Positions 8,410 to 17,959 of a DNA stretch of 64,000 bases are shown here, piece after piece. The position numbers and the translations under genes are program-made. Location: assembly GCA_035523995.1 (NCBI GenBank), contig DATKPQ010000116.1, positions 59,741-123,740 on the forward strand, written 5' to 3'. Below the pieces are notes generated by a model. The model worked only from the letters and a program-made list of their open reading frames with translations, did no database searches and was not told the DNA's origin. The DNA comes from JASHVB01 sp035523995 (GTDB taxonomy: Bacteria > Pseudomonadota > Alphaproteobacteria > Acetobacterales > Acetobacteraceae). How positions within the stretch are numbered: the stretch's first letter is position 1; each line of letters begins with the position of its first letter.

Positions 8410-9411
8410 TCATCGCCCGCGCGGGTCCAGCACGGCCTGGGCGATGTCCACCAGCAGGTTCACGCCAATGAACACCGCACCAAGGAACAATGTGAAGCTC
8501 ATAATGGCGTTGTAGTCCGATTGCAGGATCGAACTCACGGCATAACTGCCGAGGCCGGGCCAGTCGAACACCGTCTCCACCACCACCGCGCCGGCGATCA
8601 GGTTGCCGAAGATCAGCCCGATCTGGGTCAGTGTGCCGATCAGGGCGCTGCGCAGGATGTATTTCCAGATGATGCGGGGGCGGGGAATGCCCATCGCCGA
8701 CTGGTAGAACACGAAGTTGCTGGACATCACGTTCAGCACGCCGGCGCGGGTGAAACGGACGATGGTGGCCGTCGCCGGCAGTGCCAGTGTCAGCGTGGGC
8801 AGGACCAGGTGCAGCACCGCGTCACCCAGCGTTGACCAGTCGCCGCGCAGGATCGCATCCAGCGTATAGAAACCGGTGATGGGATCGGGGCCCCAGCCGT
8901 CGATGCGGCCCTGCAATGGGGTCCAGCCGAGCCACATCGAGAACAGTAATTGCAGCAGGATGGCGAGCCAGAACGCAGCCATCGCCAGGCCGCCGACGGT
9001 GACCACCCGCACCGCGTGGTCCAGCCATGAGTTGCGCCGCAGCGCGGCGACCACGCCCAGGGGAATGCCGCCGGCGACTGCGATGATGGTGGCGTAGATT
9101 GCCAGTTCCAACGTGGCGGGCAGGCGGTCCAGCAAATCCTCGGAGACGGGGCGCTGGGTGAACAGGCTGGTGCCCATATCGCCGGTGGCGATGTCGCCGA
9201 TGTAGTGGGCAAACTGTACCGGCAGCGGCCGGTCCAGCCAGTATTTGTGGCGCAGCGCCGCCACCTGGTCCGGCGTCGCGTTCTCGCCCGCCATGATCCG
9301 CGCCGGGTCGGATGGGATGACATGCGAGATCGCGAACACGATCAGCACCAGGCCGAACAAGGTCGGCGGCATCCACAGGCAACGCCGTGCGATCATGGCC
9401 AGCAGGCGCAT
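8410..9411 (-). CDS. peptide ABC transporter permease (OppB/DppB type)
   Basis: A 333-aa permease starting MRLLAMIARR, with the characteristic OppB N-terminal helix (FGLVLIVFAISHVIPSDPAR), the HKYWLDRPLPVQFAHYIGD segment and the GDMGTSLFTQRPV loop. Membrane helices continue to the C-terminus. The ATG at 9411 leaves 4 bp after the stop of the upstream peptidase. A TTG 8 codons earlier would overlap that gene. The first permease of the leftward operon. Confidence 0.92.
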   Translation of the reverse strand: MRLLAMIARRCLWMPPTLFGLVLIVFAISHVIPSDPARIMAGENATPDQVAALRHKYWLDRPLPVQFAHYIGDIATGDMGTSLFTQRPVSEDLLDRLPATLELAIYATIIAVAGGIPLGVVAALRRNSWLDHAVRVVTVGGLAMAAFWLAILLQLLFSMWLGWTPLQGRIDGWGPDPITGFYTLDAILRGDWSTLGDAVLHLVLPTLTLALPATATIVRFTRAGVLNVMSSNFVFYQSAMGIPRPRIIWKYILRSALIGTLTQIGLIFGNLIAGAVVVETVFDWPGLGSYAVSSILQSDYNAIMSFTLFLGAVFIGVNLLVDIAQAVLDPRGR

Positions 9412-9415
9412 CAGG

Positions 9416-10816
9416 TCAGTGCCGGAAGGGTGCAAAATCCGTGGCGCTGAGCTTGCCGAGTTCGCTCAGCAGCATCGGCCAGCTTTTGAGCCCTTCGTCG
9501 AAAGACGACAGCCGGAAGAACTCGTTTGGTGCGTGCACGTCCTCGTCCGGCATGGCGAGGCCATAGGTCAGCGTATCGATCCCCAGCATCTCGCGGAAGA
9601 TCGCACTGATCGGGATGGTGCCGCCGGCCCGCACCGGAATCGGCCGGCGTCCATGCAATTGTTCCTGCACGCGCGAGGCCGTTACCAGCAGCGGATGATC
9701 ATCCGGCAGCGTCGGGGCAGGGGTGCCGCCATCGTCGGGTTCGAAGGTCAGTTCCACACCTTGTGGCACCGTCGAATTCAGGTGGGCCAGCAGGTGCTGG
9801 CGCGCGCGGGCCGGATCCATCCCGGGGGCGAGTCGCATGGTGATCTTCGCGTGCGCCTCGGCAGGCAGCACGGTCTTGGTGCCCGCGCCGGTATAGCCGC
9901 CCCACATCCCGTTCACTTCGATGGTCGGCCGTAATGTGGTGAGCTCACGCGCCGTATAGGCCGGATCGCCGTATCGCACGCCGCCAATGCCTGCGAGAAA
10001 TTCCGACTCATCGAACGGCAACGCGGCGGCGGCAGAGCGGGCAGAGTTGGTGATTGGCGCGGCGTCATCGCCGAAATGCGCAACCAGGATGCGGCCGGCG
10101 CGATCGTGCAGGCTGGCGATCAGCGCCGCCATCTCATGCAGCGCATTGCGCGCGGCACCGCCATAGCGTCCGGAATGGCCGTCCTTCTTCGCGGTACGCA
10201 GCGTAAATTGCGCGCCGGCGATGCCGCGCCCGCCGATACCCAGCGTGGGAACTGCGGTGCTGGCGCGCCCGCCGTCTGCTGACAGCATTGCGTCCGCCTG
10301 GAGCAAATCGCCGTATTTTTCGACGATGCGGCGCAGGCTGGGGCTGCCGCATTCTTCCTCGCCTTCAACGAACAGCTTGACGTTGATCGGCAAACAGCCG
10401 GTCGTTTTGAGAAAGGCGCCGATGGATTCGATCGCGATCGTGGTAGACCCCTTCACGTCCGAAGCGCCGCGCGCGTAAAGCCGGCCGTTGCGCTCGGTAG
10501 GTTCGAAGGGCGGCGTCTCCCAGAGTTCATGCGGGTCAGGAGGCTGCACGTCGTAGTGCCCATAGACGATCAGCGTGGGCTTTCCCGGTGCCCCGAGCCA
10601 TTCGCCGAACACCGCCGGCTGCCCGCCACCGTCCAGCAGTTGGACGTTGTGCATGCCCATGTCGCGCAGCCGTTGCAGCAGGAACTCGCGCGCCGCCTGC
10701 ATCGAAGTGGCATAGGCCGGATCGGTGGACACGCTGGGCAGGCGCAGCAGGGCCTTCAGGCGGTCCAGGATGGCGTCGCGCTGGGCGGACAAGTGGGCGA
10801 TGACGGCTTCGGACAT
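9416..10816 (-). CDS. M20-family dipeptidase
   Basis: A 466-aa zinc dipeptidase of the M20/M25/M40 group. Metal and catalytic motifs are visible: YGHYDVQPPDP (first His and Asp), ARGASDVKG (bridging Asp), EGEEECGSP (catalytic and metal Glu) and the dimerisation-domain KDGHSGRYGG. The C-terminal His (DEDVHAPNEFF) is also present. It is the first gene of the leftward operon with the Opp importer, consistent with cytoplasmic hydrolysis of imported dipeptides or N-acyl amino acids. It is divergent from the LLM monooxygenase 106 bp away, so that gap should hold both promoters. Confidence 0.92.
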   Translation of the reverse strand: MSEAVIAHLSAQRDAILDRLKALLRLPSVSTDPAYATSMQAAREFLLQRLRDMGMHNVQLLDGGGQPAVFGEWLGAPGKPTLIVYGHYDVQPPDPHELWETPPFEPTERNGRLYARGASDVKGSTTIAIESIGAFLKTTGCLPINVKLFVEGEEECGSPSLRRIVEKYGDLLQADAMLSADGGRASTAVPTLGIGGRGIAGAQFTLRTAKKDGHSGRYGGAARNALHEMAALIASLHDRAGRILVAHFGDDAAPITNSARSAAAALPFDESEFLAGIGGVRYGDPAYTARELTTLRPTIEVNGMWGGYTGAGTKTVLPAEAHAKITMRLAPGMDPARARQHLLAHLNSTVPQGVELTFEPDDGGTPAPTLPDDHPLLVTASRVQEQLHGRRPIPVRAGGTIPISAIFREMLGIDTLTYGLAMPDEDVHAPNEFFRLSSFDEGLKSWPMLLSELGKLSATDFAPFRH

Positions 10817-10922
10817 GTGGCGGGGGTTCCTGGTGATTGGTCAACCGCCATTCGCGCAAATCGGCCGGACGGGTCAAGCGGGAGGGCAGGTCGGCGCTAC
10901 ACGCTCCGCATGTGAAGCGGCT

Positions 10923-12287
10923 ATGCTTCACCGCATGTCCATACCCCGCCAGATGCGCCTGAATGCGTTCGACATGGCCTGCGTCGGCCACATCCAGCAC
11001 GGCCTGTGGACGCATCCACGCGACCACTCGTGGGACTACACCTCGCTGGACCATTGGGTCTCGCTGGCCCGCACGCTGGAGCGCGGCCTGTTCGACGGCT
11101 TGTTCCTGGCCGACGTGCTGGGTGTGTACGACGTTTATGAAGGCAAGCCCGAAGCGTCGCTGCGCAATGCGGTGCAGATTCCGCTGCTCGACCCGCTGGC
11201 GCTGGTGCCGGCGATGGCGCACGCCACCACGCATCTCGGCTTCGGCGTTACCTGCAACCTTGCCTATGAAACGCCCTTCCTGTTTGCCCGCCGGATGGCG
11301 ACGCTGGACCATCTGACGCGTGGCCGCATCGGTTGGAATATCGTTACTGGCTATCTGGATAGTGCGGCGCGCGCCATGGGGTTCGACGCCCAGATGGAGC
11401 ATGACGACCGCTACGACCTCGCGGACGAGTACATGCAGGTGGTGTACGCGCTGTGGGAAGCCGGCTGGCGGGACGATGCCGTGCTGCGCGACCGGTCGTC
11501 CCGTGTCTATGCCGATCCGGCGCGCGTACGGCGTGTTCGGCACCAGGGCAAGCAGTTCCGCGTCGATGCGCTTCCGTTGTGGGAGCCGTCACCACAGCGC
11601 ACGCCGGTGTTGTACCAGGCAGGCGCGTCGGATCGAGGGCGCGTGTTCGCCGCGCGCCACGCCGAGTGTATGTTCATCAATCCCAGCACGAAGGCGAATG
11701 TGCGCCGGCTGGTAACGGATTTGCGTGCGCGGGCTGCACCGCGGCCGATTCTGACGTTCCTCGGCGCGACTGTTGTGGTGGGGCGCACCGAACGTGAGGC
11801 TCTGGACCTGCTGGAGGAATATCGGGGTCATGCCAGCGTCGAGGGGGCACTGGCACATGCTGCCGCGTCGCTGGGAATCGATTTCGCGCGTTATGGGCTT
11901 GACGAGCCGATCGATGCTGCGCCGACGCAGGCGATCCGTTCCAACGTCGAGGCCATGGCGCGGGCTTTGGGAGCAGGATGGACGAAGCGCCGGCTGATCG
12001 ATCGATTTGTGCTCGGGAGCCGGCAGCCGCCGATCGCGGGATCGCCGCAGCAAGTGGCCGACGCGCTGATTTCCTGGATGGAAGAAGGCGACGTGGACGG
12101 GTTCAATCTGGCGCGCACAGTGGTTCCGGAATGTCTGGAGAGTTTCATTGAACTCGTTGTGCCGGTGTTGCAGGAACGCGGGGTTTACAAACGGGACTAT
12201 GCGACGGGGACGTACCGGCAGAAGCTGTTCGGGCGGGGCGATCGGTTGCCGCCTGAGCATGGCGCGGCGTGTCATGACCTCGCCTGA
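10923..12287 (+). CDS. LLM-class flavin-dependent monooxygenase (NtaA/SnaA/DszA type)
   Basis: A 454-aa protein of the bacterial-luciferase-like superfamily, in the nitrilotriacetate/pristinamycin/dibenzothiophene monooxygenase group. Characteristic segments are the N-terminal RQMRLNAFDMACVGHIQHGLW, ATLDHLTRGRIGWNIVTGYL, and TPVLYQAGASDRGRVFAARHAE. It would use FMNH2 supplied by a separate reductase. The ATG at 10923 has a GAAG 5 nt upstream; 10935 is a possible alternative. The substrate is unknown. Its position facing the peptidase-Opp operon suggests oxidation of a compound carried by that importer. Confidence 0.88.
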   Translation: MLHRMSIPRQMRLNAFDMACVGHIQHGLWTHPRDHSWDYTSLDHWVSLARTLERGLFDGLFLADVLGVYDVYEGKPEASLRNAVQIPLLDPLALVPAMAHATTHLGFGVTCNLAYETPFLFARRMATLDHLTRGRIGWNIVTGYLDSAARAMGFDAQMEHDDRYDLADEYMQVVYALWEAGWRDDAVLRDRSSRVYADPARVRRVRHQGKQFRVDALPLWEPSPQRTPVLYQAGASDRGRVFAARHAECMFINPSTKANVRRLVTDLRARAAPRPILTFLGATVVVGRTEREALDLLEEYRGHASVEGALAHAAASLGIDFARYGLDEPIDAAPTQAIRSNVEAMARALGAGWTKRRLIDRFVLGSRQPPIAGSPQQVADALISWMEEGDVDGFNLARTVVPECLESFIELVVPVLQERGVYKRDYATGTYRQKLFGRGDRLPPEHGAACHDLA

Positions 12288-12414
12288 GAAGCGGTGCGGA
12301 GCATGGAGGGTGAGGGTGATCGGGTCGCCAGGAGATAATAGCGTGCCACCCGATCACGCTCATCCTCGACGCCTACGGCGTCTCGACCTCTCCCGCATCG
12401 CAGGCGAGGTTTTT
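12278..12414 (+). terminator. nested inverted repeat with T-run after the LLM gene
   Basis: Outer arms CCTCGCCTG (12278-12286) and CAGGCGAGG (12401-12409) are followed by TTTTT. Inner arms GTGATCGGGT (12316-12325) and ACCCGATCAC (12348-12357) form a second stem. It sits between the convergent LLM and rsmA genes and overlaps both stops. Probably a terminator, but the long loop makes this less sure than the one at 5367. Confidence 0.5.
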
Positions 12415-13222
12415 AAGTCGTGCGGGCGAGTGCTTCGAATTCCCGTACCGTCAGCGTTTCGGCCCGCCTGTGGGATGCGATTCCCGCTGCATGCAGCAGA
12501 GCCTCTCCGCCCAGGTCCTTCAACGCGCCGCGCAGCATCTTGCGACGCTGACCAAATGCAGCCGCCGTGACGCGTTCCATGCTTGAGAAAAGTCCCGCAT
12601 CCGGTTGCTCTACGCGCGGCATCAAACGTACCACGGCCGACCACACTTTTGGCGGCGGCACGAACGCGGCAGGCGGGATACGCAGCACGATTGCCACGTC
12701 GCATGTCCACTGCGTCAGCACCGATAGGCGCCCGTACTCGCCACGGCCGGGAGGCGCACAAATGCGCTCCGCTACCTCCTGCTGGAACATGAGGGTCAAC
12801 CGCTCGAACGCCGCGGCCTGACGCAGCCAGCGCACCAGCAGCGGCGAGGCGATATTGTAGGGTAGGTTGGCCACCACCTGCCGCGGCGGCTCGGCTACAG
12901 ATGCCAGATCGACATTCATTGCGTCTGCCGCCATTACCTGCAGCCGGCCCCGCGCGTCCGGCAGCAGCTCCTCGATTGCCGCGACCGCGCGCGGATCGAT
13001 CTCGACGGCGGTGACACTGGCTGCATCGGATGCCAACAGCGCCCGGGTCAACCCACCCGGCCCTGGCCCGACTTCGATCACATGCCGCCCCGACAGATCG
13101 CCGGCCAGGCGCACGATACGCGCCGTCAAATTTGAATCGAGCAGAAAATGCTGGCCCAGCGAGCGGCGTGCGTCGAGACCGTGGCGCGCAATGACCTCCC
13201 GTAGAGGCGGCAGTGCTGTCAC
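12413..13222 (-). CDS. rsmA: 16S rRNA (A1518/A1519-N6) dimethyltransferase
   Basis: A 269-aa RsmA/KsgA. It has the N-terminal RRSLGQHFLLD, SAM-binding EVGPGPGGLTRALL, the acidic loop VEIDPRA and the catalytic motif VANLPYNIASPLL. It dimethylates two adjacent adenines near the 3' end of 16S rRNA during small-subunit assembly; loss typically gives kasugamycin resistance. The start is a GTG overlapping the surA stop (GTGA, 4 bp), so the two are translationally coupled. It is the last gene of the lptF-lptG-lptD-surA-rsmA operon. The pdxA gene often found between surA and rsmA is absent. Confidence 0.95.
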   Translation of the reverse strand: MTALPPLREVIARHGLDARRSLGQHFLLDSNLTARIVRLAGDLSGRHVIEVGPGPGGLTRALLASDAASVTAVEIDPRAVAAIEELLPDARGRLQVMAADAMNVDLASVAEPPRQVVANLPYNIASPLLVRWLRQAAAFERLTLMFQQEVAERICAPPGRGEYGRLSVLTQWTCDVAIVLRIPPAAFVPPPKVWSAVVRLMPRVEQPDAGLFSSMERVTAAAFGQRRKMLRGALKDLGGEALLHAAGIASHRRAETLTVREFEALARTT

Positions 13223-14583
13223 ATCCCGCTGGCGTGTCTGATCTGGATCGTGGCCTTGCGCTGCAGCTCTGCCTGCAACTGCCGCGACGCGAGTTCGATC
13301 CTTTGCGACAGGATTATCTGGCGCATTTCCGCATCGCTGACGGCGGCGAGGTTCTTTTGGTCGCGAGAACAGACGATTACCACGGCAATGCCATCGGTTG
13401 CCACCAGCGGTTCGCTGGCTTTGTTGTACGGCAAGCTTGCAAGCAATTGGCGGAAAGCCGGCGGATTCACATTATCAAGCACCACTGGCCCCGGATCCGG
13501 TGGGCGCGCTGAATTATCGGCCTTCGCTACTTGCTCCATCTGGTCGCAGCTATGCACGCTGGTGCTGATGCTGCGCGCCTTCTCCAACACCTGACGCTGC
13601 TGATCGGTCGGCGCCTGCGGATTCAAGGCGGTGGCGAACGGCAGGAATACCTGGCGCATCGAAAGCACGGTGCCGAAGTCGTTGCCGATGTTGCGTTTGC
13701 CTTGCACGGTCACGATGGAGTAGCCGCCGGGCACGCGTACCGGGTTGCTGATGGCGCCCACCGGCATTTGCGCCACCAGGTCGGCCACGGCGGCATCAAG
13801 CTGGTTTGGCTGTACCCAGCCTTGTTCACCGCCTTGCAAGGCTGACTGCGTCTGACTGAATTGCGCGGCTACCAGGCCGAACGGCGCCCCCTTGCGCAGT
13901 TCGCTGATCACGATATCGGCGAAGCGCTCGGCATTGGTCTGGCTGGCCGGATCGTCGACCGGGATAAAAATCTCGCCGACCCGATATTCCGGTTTTCCGG
14001 TGAGTTGAGCAAGCAGCCGCTGTTGCTCGGCGACCTGCGCGGTCGTCACCTGCGCTCGGCCGTCCAACTGCTCGCGCAGCACCTGGGTCCACCCGATCTG
14101 CGTGCGAATCTGGTCGATCAGCGTACTCAGGCTCACGCCATCGGCCGCCAGTTTCGCGCGCAGCGCGTCGGGCTGAATGTTGTTGCGCTGCGCGATCTGA
14201 TTCATCGCCTCGGCAATGTCCTTGTCCGGGACGACGATCTTGCGGCGTTCGACTTCCTGCATGCGCAGCCGTTCGTCGATGAGCTGGCGGAGAATCTGCG
14301 GCTTGAGCCGGTCCAGGATATCGGACGACATCGGCAGGCCGGTGGACAGCGCAAACAGGCGGGTTCGGTTCGCCACGTCCACGTTGGTGATCACGTCGCC
14401 GTTCACCAGCGCGTCGATGCGGGTGGTATCGGCGACGGGCGGCACCGGTACGGCGGCGGCGGCATCCGCCGTCGCGGAAAAAGCCGTAGCGCAGAGCACC
14501 AGGGCCATCGAGGCAGCCGCCGAGAACGCCACACGCCGCAGGCGAGGCCGGCGGCTATGCTGCAATGCACCAGTTTCTGTCAT
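13219..14583 (-). CDS. surA: periplasmic peptidyl-prolyl isomerase/chaperone SurA
   Basis: A 454-aa outer-membrane-protein chaperone. An N-terminal signal peptide (AAASMALVLCATAFSATADA) precedes a SurA N-domain (RIDALVNGDVITNVDVANR, LIDERLRMQEVERRKI). A parvulin-like domain follows (YRVGEIFIPVDDP, QFSQTQSALQGGEQGWV, PVRVPGGYSIVTV). The ATG at 14583 overlaps the lptD stop by one base (TGATG). SurA delivers unfolded beta-barrel proteins, including LptD, to the BAM complex, so coupling to lptD is functionally sensible. The frame stays open upstream but would overlap lptD. Confidence 0.93.
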   Translation of the reverse strand: MTETGALQHSRRPRLRRVAFSAAASMALVLCATAFSATADAAAAVPVPPVADTTRIDALVNGDVITNVDVANRTRLFALSTGLPMSSDILDRLKPQILRQLIDERLRMQEVERRKIVVPDKDIAEAMNQIAQRNNIQPDALRAKLAADGVSLSTLIDQIRTQIGWTQVLREQLDGRAQVTTAQVAEQQRLLAQLTGKPEYRVGEIFIPVDDPASQTNAERFADIVISELRKGAPFGLVAAQFSQTQSALQGGEQGWVQPNQLDAAVADLVAQMPVGAISNPVRVPGGYSIVTVQGKRNIGNDFGTVLSMRQVFLPFATALNPQAPTDQQRQVLEKARSISTSVHSCDQMEQVAKADNSARPPDPGPVVLDNVNPPAFRQLLASLPYNKASEPLVATDGIAVVIVCSRDQKNLAAVSDAEMRQIILSQRIELASRQLQAELQRKATIQIRHASGM

Positions 14584-16841
14584 CAGATCGCTCGGTACCC
14601 GAATTGCCCCACCGTCTTGAAGGTGATCAGGAACAGCAGGACGGTCTCGCCGTTCTCCCCATCGATCGAAGTATAGGCGCGATAGTACTTGAGATCCAGA
14701 ATAAGGCATTCGTTCTCATAAATCGCGTCTGCCCCGACCGCCACCATCTGGTTGAGCGTGAGGTCCCGGCGGGCGAAGGCGTCGAACCGGTACTGCCCCC
14801 AGTTGGACGTGGCGCTAAGCGAAATCTCGTCGCGTGGCTGGAAGAAACTGGGGTCCGTGGCTGGCGTTGGGGGCGGCGCTGTGTCGAACAAGGTGTAGGG
14901 ATCGTAGGCGGTATAGAGGTAGCCGCCGGCCAGGCGGAACTTGGGGACACCGATCGAGGCGGTGGCGTCGGTCATCTCCGTATTGAAGGTGTTATGATTG
15001 AACCGGGCACGCCACATCATGTCGAACCACTTGGTCGGCGCGAAATAGACGTGGGTGACGATATCGGATACCTCGTCGTGCAGGCCGGTGTACTGAGGGA
15101 ACAGGCTATCCTTGTTGGTGCGATAGGCCTGGCCGATGAAGCCGTCGAATGTGGTGCCGCCGAGATACCATGTTCCCTGTAGCGCTGCATTCAGACGAAT
15201 GCCGCCGTCGAGGCGGTCGATACCGTTGAAGCGATTGAAACCAAATAAGTTCATATCGGTGAATTCCAGGTCCAGGCTGTCCTCGTTGGGATACTTGTCA
15301 TCCTGGCCGGCGCCGGTTTGCGGGCCCACGACCAACTGCAAATGCGGCTCGATTATCTGCGTGCCCCAGGCGCCGGAGTTGCGCATGAACGGCCAGCGGA
15401 AATCCACGGCCACTTGCGGCAACGCACGTGCATCGTCGATGTCGTCGTGCGTGCCAAAATTTGGCTGCTCGTTGAAATGCGATGCATTATAGGAGGCGGC
15501 ATCGAGATTCAGCGCGATCTTCCACAAATCGCCAAGCGCGCCAACGAACGGCCGCTCCCAGTTCATTGTCACCGCGGCCCGCTGCGTGTTGGTGCCATCG
15601 AGGCGGTAGACGTTGAAGTCGTTGGTGTAGAGCGAGAATCGCCCCCCTAGCGCGTCCGGCTGCCCGAAATAGGCATACTGAAAGCGCGGCAGCACCACCG
15701 GCAGCTCGCTGTCCACGATGACGCTGGTCAAGCCTTGGTAGAATTGGCTATCCAGGCGCGCGTAGGCACCTTCGCCGAATCCTTCGGCGTAGATGTCCGA
15801 CGTAAGAAGGTTCGGGTTGAGGTCCAGCCCGTTGCCGAAGTGATATTGGGTGACGAACTCGGAGGATGAGGCACGATTGATGTCGAAGCCCCAGCGCCAC
15901 GTATCGTTGTAATCGAACTGGCCCTTGAGGGCGGCAGTACCTTGTATCGAATCCTGGGTCGTCGGTGGCACGCCGTCGATTGGATGGTCGATAAAATACG
16001 CGGCCGAGCCATTGAACTCGAAATAGCCATCGTTGAAGCGGCGACGGTAATCCGCCTCCATCTCGGCACCTGCCCTCGTGGTCAGTACGGGGGTCAGCGT
16101 GACGTCCGACTGGTCGTCCAGCACCCAATAGTAAGGCTGCGCGAAGAACGCGCCGAGCGTGCTGCTATTTCCGATCGACGGAATCAGCAAACCGGACGCG
16201 CGCTTCACCGAAGGATCGGGCGTCGAGATATAGGGAAACCAGAAGACCGGCAGGCCGAACATCTGCAACGTGGCATTGTAGTACTCGTCGCGCTTGTGTT
16301 GCATATCCTGCACCCCGGACGAGGCGGTGATCTGCCACAAGGGCGGTCGATTCGGATTTTTTTTGCATACGTTGCAAGCGGAATAGACGACACGCGACAG
16401 TTCGTTGATCTCGCCGGCGGTGCGGCGCGCGCCATTGGCCGCCAGCTTGCCGTTCTGGGCAAGCAGCGCGCGAAAATCCCTCAGCACGCCTTCCTTCATG
16501 TCCTGCGACAGCTCGGCATAATCGGCGAACATGACTTCGCCGTCCGGCTCCATCAGCACCACATGCCCCGTTGCGGCGACGGTGCCGGTGTTGCGGTCGA
16601 ACACCACTTTATCGGCGCGCAGGATGTGGCCGTTCTGCCAGGCTTCCACATGGCCGGCGGCGATCACCAGGTTGTTCTGCTGATCGTATTGCACCTGATC
16701 CGCAGAGAAGGTGACCGGCTCGTTGCGGGACGGCGCCGCGTTGTTGCTCGCGGCTCCGGTCAGCACGCCGAGCTGCGCATGCGCTGGCAGCGCCGGCAGC
16801 AGCAACAATGCAAGCACGCAGCCGAGAAGCGTCCGCGCCAT
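14583..16841 (-). CDS. lptD: LPS-assembly outer-membrane protein LptD
   Basis: A 752-aa protein with signal peptide (LLGCVLALLLLPALPAHAQ), an N-terminal OstA/LptA-like beta-jellyroll (VTFSADQVQYDQQNNLVIAAG, VVLMEPDGEVMFADYAEL) and a large C-terminal beta-barrel (GLPVFWFPYISTPDPSVKR is the usual junction). Two Cys in SACNVC may form a disulfide. It inserts LPS into the outer leaflet with LptE. The ATG at 16841 gives a clean signal peptide. The frame continues open far into lptG, which would be spurious. Lies between lptG and surA with essentially no spacing. Confidence 0.95.
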   Translation of the reverse strand: MARTLLGCVLALLLLPALPAHAQLGVLTGAASNNAAPSRNEPVTFSADQVQYDQQNNLVIAAGHVEAWQNGHILRADKVVFDRNTGTVAATGHVVLMEPDGEVMFADYAELSQDMKEGVLRDFRALLAQNGKLAANGARRTAGEINELSRVVYSACNVCKKNPNRPPLWQITASSGVQDMQHKRDEYYNATLQMFGLPVFWFPYISTPDPSVKRASGLLIPSIGNSSTLGAFFAQPYYWVLDDQSDVTLTPVLTTRAGAEMEADYRRRFNDGYFEFNGSAAYFIDHPIDGVPPTTQDSIQGTAALKGQFDYNDTWRWGFDINRASSSEFVTQYHFGNGLDLNPNLLTSDIYAEGFGEGAYARLDSQFYQGLTSVIVDSELPVVLPRFQYAYFGQPDALGGRFSLYTNDFNVYRLDGTNTQRAAVTMNWERPFVGALGDLWKIALNLDAASYNASHFNEQPNFGTHDDIDDARALPQVAVDFRWPFMRNSGAWGTQIIEPHLQLVVGPQTGAGQDDKYPNEDSLDLEFTDMNLFGFNRFNGIDRLDGGIRLNAALQGTWYLGGTTFDGFIGQAYRTNKDSLFPQYTGLHDEVSDIVTHVYFAPTKWFDMMWRARFNHNTFNTEMTDATASIGVPKFRLAGGYLYTAYDPYTLFDTAPPPTPATDPSFFQPRDEISLSATSNWGQYRFDAFARRDLTLNQMVAVGADAIYENECLILDLKYYRAYTSIDGENGETVLLFLITFKTVGQFGYRAI

Positions 16842-16843
16842 GC

Positions 16844-17956
16844 CTAGCCGTCTTCCATGTGCAGCAACAGCGCGACCGCCAGCATCAGGCCCGATGCGGC
16901 CGGGGCCCAGGCGGCCAGCACGACCGGCAAGGCTCCGGATTGGCCGAATTCCTCCGCGATTTTGGAAATCATGAACAGGGCAAAGCCGGCTGCCACGCCA
17001 CTGCCGAGCATACGCGCCACGCCGCCGCGTCTCGCCGGCCGCATGGAAAACCCGGCTGCTACAAGGACCATGGTCGCGCACAGCAACGGCAGAGCCAGCA
17101 AGGATTGGAAGTGCAGGCGGTGCCGCACGGTCGAAAATCCAGACCGCTGCAACAAATGAATGAAACCCGGCAGGGCCCAGACGGACAGGGTATCGGGCGA
17201 TGCGAAGCTTTCCTGAATGCGCTGCACCGTCAGATCGGTCGGCAGGCTGATTTGCTCTGCTGGACCCGGCGGTTGATCCGGGCGCAGCGTATGCGCATTT
17301 GCCAGCACCCAATGTCCGGGATCCAGCACGGCATGGGTTGCCTGAATACGCGCCAGAAAGCGATCGCGCGCATCCAGGCGGAAAACGCTCACATTGCTCG
17401 CGGTGAGTCTTTGCCGTTTCAATTGAACGTCGCTGGCGTGGATGAGGGCGACACCTTGCGGCGTCAGCCCTCGATCTGACTGTCGCAGCCAAAGGTCGCC
17501 ACTGTTCAGTGCCAACGGTCCGCCGCCGACGCTCAGATAGGAGTTTTCCAATTGCTCCGCGCGCGCGAACATAATGGAAGACAATGGGGTGCCGACCGTT
17601 ACGGCAATGACTCCAAACAGCAGCGCGCAGAATGTCGGGGCGGTGAGGAACTCCCATGCGGAAACGCCGGCGGCACGCGCGACGATCAATTCCGACGAAC
17701 GGGTCAGCCGCCAGAAACACAGGATGCCGCCGAGCAATATGGCGAACGGCAGGATTTGCAGCGCGAGATACGGCAGCCGCAACGCTTCGACTTCCGTAAT
17801 CGTTGCAAATGTCGTGTCCGGCCGCGATGCAGCCCGGCGCAGCAGTTCCAGGAAATCGAACAGGGCGGTGAGCCCGGTCAAGGCAAACAACATCGCCATG
17901 ACCGACAGCACGAACTGCCGGGAGATATACGTCGACAGCGTAATCGCAGGAGTCAT
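16844..17956 (-). CDS. lptG: LPS export ABC transporter permease LptG
   Basis: A 370-aa LptF/LptG-family permease. An N-terminal membrane segment (TLSTYISRQFVLSVMAMLFA) leads into the family signature around LPYLALQILPFAILLGGILCFWRLTRSSELIVARAAG. A periplasmic beta-jellyroll loop and three C-terminal helices follow (LLALPLLCATMVLVAAG; SKIAEEFGQSGALP). It partners LptF and the LptB ATPase (not in this window) to extract LPS from the inner membrane. Spaced 2 bp from lptD and 3 bp from lptF. Confidence 0.95.
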   Translation of the reverse strand: MTPAITLSTYISRQFVLSVMAMLFALTGLTALFDFLELLRRAASRPDTTFATITEVEALRLPYLALQILPFAILLGGILCFWRLTRSSELIVARAAGVSAWEFLTAPTFCALLFGVIAVTVGTPLSSIMFARAEQLENSYLSVGGGPLALNSGDLWLRQSDRGLTPQGVALIHASDVQLKRQRLTASNVSVFRLDARDRFLARIQATHAVLDPGHWVLANAHTLRPDQPPGPAEQISLPTDLTVQRIQESFASPDTLSVWALPGFIHLLQRSGFSTVRHRLHFQSLLALPLLCATMVLVAAGFSMRPARRGGVARMLGSGVAAGFALFMISKIAEEFGQSGALPVVLAAWAPAASGLMLAVALLLHMEDG

Positions 17957-17959
17957 GAC

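Noticed and set aside
6366..8835. Long plus-strand open frames across the opp genes
   Set aside because: They are antisense to well-recognised ABC ATPase and permease genes. The Gln/Arg/His-rich translation is typical of a shadow frame.
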